From Opitutia bacterium (GTDB taxonomy: Bacteria; Verrucomicrobiota; Verrucomicrobiia; Opitutales; Opitutaceae): 64,000 nucleotides of DNA. Below, piece by piece: positions 58,733-64,000 of this stretch (positions are counted from its first letter, which is position 1; each line of letters opens with the position of its first letter). The DNA lies in assembly GCA_016187945.1 (NCBI GenBank), contig JACPIT010000009.1, positions 558,001 to 622,000 on the forward strand. Direction: 5' to 3'. Both the position numbers and the translations under genes were made by a program. The notes under the pieces were generated by a model. The model was not told the origin of the DNA. It saw nothing but the letters and a program-made list of their open reading frames with translations, and did not search any database.

Positions 58733-59734
58733 TCAGCTCCGCACCGTCGTCCCGCGCGAGAAGACCTCGCTGATGATGTCCTCGAGCGGCACGTCCTGGA
58801 TCGTGATGTCGTCGACGGCGCCTTGCTGGAGAATTTGCTGGCAGACGGTCGTCACGTGTTCGCTCGGGACGTGGAGGAGGATTTCGCCGTCCTCGCAGGT
58901 CTTCGCCACGCCGTGCGCCGGTTTCCAGCCGGCGGGAAACGCGCCGATCCCCTCGCCTTCGGGTCGCGGCTTGAACTTGATGATGCGCTGCCGTGCGCCG
59001 GCGCCGGCGAGGCGGTCGAGGTTGCCGTCGTAGATTTTCTTGCCGTGGTCGATCACGATCACGCGTTCGCAGAGCTGCGAGATGTCGGCCATGTAGTGGC
59101 TCGTGAGCAGGATCGTCGTCTTGTGCTGGCGGTTGTAGTTGCGGAGGAAGTCGCGGACGTTTTTCTGCGACACCACGTCGAGGCCGATCGTCGGCTCGTC
59201 GAGGAACAGCACGCGCGGCCGGTGCAGGAGCGCGGCGATCAGTTCCATCTTCATGCGCTCGCCGAGCGAGAGTTCGCGCACCTGCACGTTCAACTTGTGC
59301 GCCACGCCGAGCAGCGCGACGAGTTCGTCGAGCGTCTGCTGGTATTCCTTTTGGTCGAGGCCGTAGATCGCGCGCAGGAGGTAGAACGACTCGAGCGCGG
59401 GCAAATCCCACCACAGTTGATTCTTCTGGCCGAGCACGAGCGCGAAGAGCCGGCGGTAGGCGTTCTCGCGTTTCGACGGATCGAAGCCCGCCACGCGCGC
59501 CCGGCCGCTCGTCGGGTAGATGAGGCCGGAAAGCATTTTCAGCGTGGTCGTCTTGCCCGCGCCGTTCGGCCCTAGGAAGCCGACGAATTCTCCCTCCCGG
59601 ATCGAGAAATTCACCTGGTCGGCCGCGCGCGTCTCCTCGAAATCGCGTTTGAACAGGCCCGTCACTCCGCCCCAGAAACCGGGCTTCTTCTTGTAGGTGC
59701 GGAAGACACGCGTGAGGTTTTCGACTTCGATCAT
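58733..59734 (-). CDS. ABC transporter ATP-binding protein (ABC-2 export type)
   Basis: A 333-residue ATPase: Walker A GPNGAGKTTTLKML, Q-loop VLGQKNQLWW, signature LSLGERMKMEL, Walker B VLFLDEPTIGLD and the switch His in LLTSHYMAD. It belongs to the group that works with ABC-2 membrane subunits, but no permease gene is in the window. Residues about 255-285 (including FPAGWKPAHG) look like an added segment encoded by a small palindrome. Confidence 0.85.
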   Translation of the reverse strand: MIEVENLTRVFRTYKKKPGFWGGVTGLFKRDFEETRAADQVNFSIREGEFVGFLGPNGAGKTTTLKMLSGLIYPTSGRARVAGFDPSKRENAYRRLFALVLGQKNQLWWDLPALESFYLLRAIYGLDQKEYQQTLDELVALLGVAHKLNVQVRELSLGERMKMELIAALLHRPRVLFLDEPTIGLDVVSQKNVRDFLRNYNRQHKTTILLTSHYMADISQLCERVIVIDHGKKIYDGNLDRLAGAGARQRIIKFKPRPEGEGIGAFPAGWKPAHGVAKTCEDGEILLHVPSEHVTTVCQQILQQGAVDDITIQDVPLEDIISEVFSRGTTVRS

Positions 59735-59836
59735 GGGAGCGCCGAGTGAAACGAGGACGCCGCGAGATGCAAAAGCGAATCGCGTGGCCCGCGCCAGCCC
59801 GGCATAAACGCGATAAAGAATCGATCCTCCGGGTCG

Positions 59837-62800
59837 ATGAAGCGAATCGGGTCAATGTCTGTTATCTCTCTCAAACGTCGCAGTGCGGGCGGCGGCGGAT
59901 CGTCGCATCGCACGCGTCGACTGCCGCGGGGCCTCGCGTTGCTCCTGTGCGCCGGCCTCGCCGCGGCCCACGCCGCCGCGCAAACCGATCCCGACGATCC
60001 CGCCGCGAACCTGCCCGCGACCACGCTCACCACCGTCAGCCAGTTCTGGAATTACCGGCATCACAAACCGAAGGAGCGACAGGCGCTGCGGCTGGAATTC
60101 GTCGCCACCTACTACGACCCCGACTGGAACATCCTGTGGGGCACGCAGGACGACGGCGCGTTCTTCCTCCCCGTCGCGCCCGGGCACCCGCTGCCGCTGA
60201 GTTCAGGCCAACGCGTGCGCCTCACCGGCTCCGTCGTGCCGGAGGCCGGCATCGTCGGCGGCGAAGTCGAGTGCACCGTCCTCGCCGAAAACGCCTGGCC
60301 CGCGCCGCGCTCCATCGCCGGACGCATCGCGCAATCCGACCAATTCGACGCCCGCTGGGTCACCCTCGAAGGCGTCGTGTGCGACCAGCAGGAAGCCGAT
60401 GCCACGCACATCAAATACCGCCTGCTCGCCGAGGGCCGGCTCGTGACCGCGCGCCTGCTCGTTCACTCCGGCGATCCCGTTCCCCAACTCGTCGGCGCGC
60501 GCCTCCGCGTCACCGGCGTCTACATCGGCACGAAAGATCCGTCCGGCGCTTTGCAGCGCGTGGACATTTGGATGCCCACGGCCGCGCACTTCGAGATCAC
60601 CGGCCAACTCGCCACCGATCCGCGTTTCAATTTGCCCCGCACGCCCATCGCCGCGCTCGGCCAGGCCGCCGCCGACGGCTGGCTGCGCGTCGCCGGCAAA
60701 GTCGTGCGCCACGATCCCGGCCAGTCGCTCGTCCTGCGCGACGACACCGGCCAGTTGCACCTGCGCACGCCGCAGCCGGGCACGCTCGCCGAGGGCGAAG
60801 AAATCGAAATCGTCGGTCGCCGCGCCGGCGGCGAACTCGAGTGGACCTTGCGCGACCCCGTTTTCCGTCCGATCGCCCGCGGCGGAGCCGCCCACGCGAT
60901 CCCCGCCGCCGCCGTCGGCCAAAACAAACTGCGCCTCGCGGCCCAGGTGCTCGAACTCCGCCCCGACGACGTCGAGCAACACCCGCCGGTCGAACTCTAC
61001 GGCGTCGTCACGTGGTCGCACCCGAAAGCCCCCTTCTTCTACCTGCAGGACGCCAGCGGCGGCGTGTGCCTCCGTCTCGCCACCGACACCGTGCCGCCTC
61101 CGATCGGTCGCGGCGTGATCGTCACGGGCCGGACGCAACGCGGGGCGTTCGCTCCGGAGGTGAAGGTCGAGCAAACCGTCCTGCTGACCGAACTCGCGCC
61201 GCCCGCGCCGCGCATCGTCACACTCGAGCAGGCGCTGACCGGCGCCGAGGAGGCGCGCTGGGTCGAGTTGCGCGGCTACCTGCGCCAGGTTTCGCCCGAT
61301 GGCCCGTGGCTGCGGCTGGATTTCACGACCACCACCGGCGAGTTCTCCGCGTTCGCCGCGCCGCAACCCGACTTCGCCGCGCTCACCGGCGCGGTCGTGC
61401 GCATCGCCGGCGTCTGCGCCGCCGAGTCCAACGCGCGCCACGAACTCACCAGCGTGCGCCTCTGGGTGACCGACCCGCAGTCGATCCTCGTCGAGACGCC
61501 GCCCGCCACCGATCCGTTCGACGCGCCGGCGCGCACCATCGTCGGCCTGCGGCAATTCGCCGCGCGCGACGCCATCGAGCGCCGCGTGCGCGTCGTCGGC
61601 ACCGTCACGCGGCAGTCGCCGGGCCGCTCGCTGTTCGTGCAGGACGGCGAATCGGGTTTGCTGGTCCTCAGTCGCGACACCGCTCCGGCCACGCCGGGCG
61701 AGCGCGTCGAGGTCGTCGGTTTCCCCGGCCGCGAAGGTTCGCGCGTCGTGCTCCGCGCCGCCTCGTGGCGCCGCACGACGGCCGGCGCGCCGCCGCTGCC
61801 GGCGCTCGACGTGCCTCACCCGGCGGAAACGCAGCCCGAACTCGACGCGCGGCTCGTGCGCCTGCGCGGCGTCGTGACCGCCGTCACCACGCAGCTCGAC
61901 GAGACGAAACTCGTGCTCCGCGACGGCGGCGTGTTTTTCGAGGCGCAATTGCCCGGCGCCGCGCCCGCCGCGACGCCACGCGTCGGCAGCGACGTTGAGC
62001 TGACTGGCATCTACGCCGTGCAATTCGACGAGTCGCGCCGGCCGCGCCGCTTCGCGCTGTTGCTCCGCTCGCCGGCGGACATCGCCGTGCTCGCGGAGCC
62101 GTCGTGGTGGACGCCCGCGCGCTTCGCGCTCGTCGCGGGTCTTTTTGCGCTCTGCTCCACCGGCGGCATCGCGTGGGTCGTCGTGCTGCGCCGCCGCGTC
62201 GCGCGCCAGACCGAGCAGATCCGCGCGCAAATGGCCAACGAGGCGCGCTTGCAGGCGGAACTCGAGCGCTCGTCGCGCCTCGAATCGCTCGGCGTGCTCG
62301 CCGGCGGCATCGCGCACGATTTCAACAACCTCCTCACTGCCGTCATCGGCAACCTCGGCCTCGTCGCGCTCGAGGACGCCGCCATGCACGCCGCCGGCCA
62401 CCACATCCGCGAAGCCCAGCGCGCCGCGAAACGCGCCAGCGACGTCACGCAACAGCTCCTCACTTTCGCGAAAGGCGGCGATCCCGTGCGCGAAGCCGTC
62501 ATGCTGTCCGAAGTCGTGCAGGAAGCCGCGACGTTCGCGCTGCACGGCGCGAAGGTCGGCAGCGAGTTTTCCTGCCAGGCCGATCTGCCCGCCGCGCACG
62601 TCGACGCCGGCCAGATTTCGCGCGTGGTCCACAATCTCGTGCTCAACGCCGTGCAGGCCATGCCCGAAGGCGGCATCGTGCGCCTCGCACTCATCGCCGT
62701 CGACGTCGCGCCGGGCGAGATCGCCACGCTCGCGCCGGGCCGCTACGTGCAGCTCAAGGTCGCCGACAACGGCCCCGGCATTCCTGCGGAAAACGCCGCG

Positions 62801-63385
62801 CGCATTTTCGAGCCGTATTTCTCCACCAAGGGACGCAACAGCGGCCTCGGCCTCGCCACCGTCCACTCGATCGTGAAGAAGCACCAGGGCCACATCGCCG
62901 TCGAGTCGCAGCCCGGCCGCGGCACCACCTTCCGCGTCTGGCTGCCCGCCGCGCACGAACGGCCGGTCGCGCCCGCCGCCCCGCCCCCGACCGTCCTCGA
63001 AAAACGCGCCGTGCGCGTGCTGTTGATGGACGACGAGGAAATCATCCGCAACGTCGCCGGCGCGTTTTTGAAGCGCTTCGGCCACGACGCCACGCTCGTC
63101 GCCGACGGCGCGCAGGCCGTGCGCACCTATGCGGAGGCGCAGCAGAGCGGCCACCCGTTCGACGTCGTGATCCTCGACCTCACCGTCCCCGGCGGCATGG
63201 GCGGTCGCGAGGCGCTCACGCAGCTCCGCACGATCGATCCCGACGTGCGCGCGGTGGCGTCGAGCGGCTACTCGAGCGATCCCGTGCTCGCCAACTACCG
63301 CGCCCACGGCTTCCGCGCCATCATGCCGAAGCCCTACGACCTGAAAACCTTCGCCAGCCTGCTCGAAGAACTGCGCAGCACGTGA
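59837..63385 (+). CDS. Large hybrid sensor kinase with a ~700-residue periplasmic OB-fold-like sensor
   Basis: A 1182-residue hybrid kinase. After a signal peptide (LALLLCAGLAAAHAAAQ) a long extracytoplasmic region (50-760) consists of repeated beta-rich segments such as WVTLEGVV, LRVAGKVV, VELYGVV, RVRVVGTVTR and VRLRGVVT. These look like five or more OB-fold-like units, similar to those in extracellular nucleases. One helix (about 763-785) precedes the H-box GIAHDFNN (His827), DNGPGIP, GLGLATV and a receiver (MDDEE, Asp1114). The ligand is unknown; a polymer or nucleic acid is a guess from the fold. Confidence 0.82.
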   Translation: MKRIGSMSVISLKRRSAGGGGSSHRTRRLPRGLALLLCAGLAAAHAAAQTDPDDPAANLPATTLTTVSQFWNYRHHKPKERQALRLEFVATYYDPDWNILWGTQDDGAFFLPVAPGHPLPLSSGQRVRLTGSVVPEAGIVGGEVECTVLAENAWPAPRSIAGRIAQSDQFDARWVTLEGVVCDQQEADATHIKYRLLAEGRLVTARLLVHSGDPVPQLVGARLRVTGVYIGTKDPSGALQRVDIWMPTAAHFEITGQLATDPRFNLPRTPIAALGQAAADGWLRVAGKVVRHDPGQSLVLRDDTGQLHLRTPQPGTLAEGEEIEIVGRRAGGELEWTLRDPVFRPIARGGAAHAIPAAAVGQNKLRLAAQVLELRPDDVEQHPPVELYGVVTWSHPKAPFFYLQDASGGVCLRLATDTVPPPIGRGVIVTGRTQRGAFAPEVKVEQTVLLTELAPPAPRIVTLEQALTGAEEARWVELRGYLRQVSPDGPWLRLDFTTTTGEFSAFAAPQPDFAALTGAVVRIAGVCAAESNARHELTSVRLWVTDPQSILVETPPATDPFDAPARTIVGLRQFAARDAIERRVRVVGTVTRQSPGRSLFVQDGESGLLVLSRDTAPATPGERVEVVGFPGREGSRVVLRAASWRRTTAGAPPLPALDVPHPAETQPELDARLVRLRGVVTAVTTQLDETKLVLRDGGVFFEAQLPGAAPAATPRVGSDVELTGIYAVQFDESRRPRRFALLLRSPADIAVLAEPSWWTPARFALVAGLFALCSTGGIAWVVVLRRRVARQTEQIRAQMANEARLQAELERSSRLESLGVLAGGIAHDFNNLLTAVIGNLGLVALEDAAMHAAGHHIREAQRAAKRASDVTQQLLTFAKGGDPVREAVMLSEVVQEAATFALHGAKVGSEFSCQADLPAAHVDAGQISRVVHNLVLNAVQAMPEGGIVRLALIAVDVAPGEIATLAPGRYVQLKVADNGPGIPAENAARIFEPYFSTKGRNSGLGLATVHSIVKKHQGHIAVESQPGRGTTFRVWLPAAHERPVAPAAPPPTVLEKRAVRVLLMDDEEIIRNVAGAFLKRFGHDATLVADGAQAVRTYAEAQQSGHPFDVVILDLTVPGGMGGREALTQLRTIDPDVRAVASSGYSSDPVLANYRAHGFRAIMPKPYDLKTFASLLEELRST

Positions 63386-63466
63386 GTCGGACTCCGCAGT
63401 CGCCCGCGAATTTCGCGAATCCGCGCGAATGAAAAACCGTCGAGCTCCGAGTCGACTGCGCGCAGT

Positions 63467-63543
63467 GTCGTAGCAGCCGAGGTAACGAGGCTGTGCCGCG
63501 ACGTTCATCTCCATCTCAGCCTCCTCACGTCGGCTGCTACGAC
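63467..63543. repeat. REP-like palindrome, 'GTAGCAGCCGAGGTAACGAG' family
   Basis: GTCGTAGCAGCCGAGGTAAC with complement closing CGGCTGCTACGAC. A half copy is at 46596-46620. Confidence 0.78.
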
Positions 63544-63625
63544 CGGCGCATCGTCGCGCCCGATTTCGGCGGAGCGCCGCCACCGCGGCATTGTGCCGCG
63601 CGCGAGACTTGCTCAACGTCGCGCG

Positions 63626-64000
63626 ATGCCGGAAACGCTGCCGCTCATCGATCTTCACCGCCACCTCGACGGCAACGTCCGTCTCGCGACCATTCTCGAA
63701 CTCGGCGAGAAATTCGGCGTCGCTCTCCCCGGCCGCACGATCGAGACACTCCGCCCGCACGTGCAGATCGAGGGCAACGTGCACGACCTGATGGCCTTTC
63801 TCCGCCGCCTCGACTGGATGGTCGGCGTGCTCGGCGACGCCGACGCCTGCCGCCGCGTCGCGCGCGAAAACATCGAGGACGCGCACGCCGAGGGCATCGC
63901 GTATCTCGAACTGCGTTTCAGCCCGTATTTCATGGCGCGCACGCATCGCCTCGACCAGCGCGAGCTGATCGCGGCCATCGTCGACGGCGTGCGCGCGGGC
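63626..64000 (+). CDS. Adenosine deaminase-family protein, N-terminal part (runs off the right edge)
   Basis: The first 125 residues are visible. LIDLHRHLDGNVRLATI carries the HxH zinc ligands of the adenosine/adenine deaminase family, and the segment AYLELRFSPYFMA matches its second strand. ATG 63626 starts 5 residues before the first family strand. Adenosine versus adenine or another purine-like substrate cannot be decided from this portion. Confidence 0.88.
   Translation, partial: MPETLPLIDLHRHLDGNVRLATILELGEKFGVALPGRTIETLRPHVQIEGNVHDLMAFLRRLDWMVGVLGDADACRRVARENIEDAHAEGIAYLELRFSPYFMARTHRLDQRELIAAIVDGVRAG

Overview
The window looks like a chromosomal segment of a high-GC Verrucomicrobiota bacterium, most likely of the Opitutaceae/Opitutales. 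This is inferred from gene content and style (a GreA homologue with a very long N-terminal extension, strong GC bias, dense small palindromic repeats), not from a database match. No rRNA, tRNA, CRISPR array or prophage was seen.

Layout. 1-10.5 kb: end of glyA, a CHASE/PAS hybrid kinase, an MFS transporter coupled to a retropepsin-PDZ lipoprotein, divergent rsmB and an extended greA, and a LysE-type exporter. 10.6-18.9 kb: an ArsR-methyltransferase fusion, a REP-associated tyrosine transposase (RAYT) between two matching REP repeats, a PPi-type phosphofructokinase, PTS enzyme I, and the isoprenoid genes ispE, ispD and ispF with pyrF. 19-28.2 kb: a peptide-uptake locus with two tandem OppA-like lipoproteins, two tandem M28 peptidases, OppB and OppC, but no OppD/OppF ATPases. 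28.2-34.9 kb: an envelope block with an MsbA-like exporter, three GT2 and one GT9 glycosyltransferases, and a DUF721/DciA-like protein. 34.9-42.5 kb: a VapBC pair, rpsO-pnp, a nucleotidyltransferase-GHMP kinase fusion and small membrane, MOSC and TIGR03067 proteins. 42.7-63.4 kb: rmuC and then a dense signalling region. 63.6 kb to the end: start of an adenosine deaminase.

The most unusual functional locus is the minus-strand run 54.1 to 46.7 kb. It encodes a GrpB-like protein, a VAO-type FAD oxidase, a ketosynthase that keeps its cysteine but lacks both catalytic histidines, a polytopic membrane histidine kinase and a cytoplasmic kinase-like protein with a degraded ATPase domain. The last four overlap at their start/stop codons. 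A second membrane kinase of the same architecture (54.6 kb), a REC-kinase-like protein and an OmpR-type regulator follow. My inference is a module in which a small acyl-derived molecule may be made by the oxidase/ketosynthase pair and sensed by the co-encoded kinases.

The second striking layer is repeats. At least eight families of palindromic REP-like elements fill most intergenic gaps. They also enter genes: two lie in frame inside coding sequences, and two members of one family supply the only possible start region and the basic part of the signal peptide for both OppA-like lipoproteins. Separately, degenerate heptamer tandem repeats recur at six or more loci, four of them inside genes. 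Two MITE-like inverted-repeat elements are also present, one with an apparent CTAA target duplication. The RAYT is a plausible driver of the REP family that flanks it.
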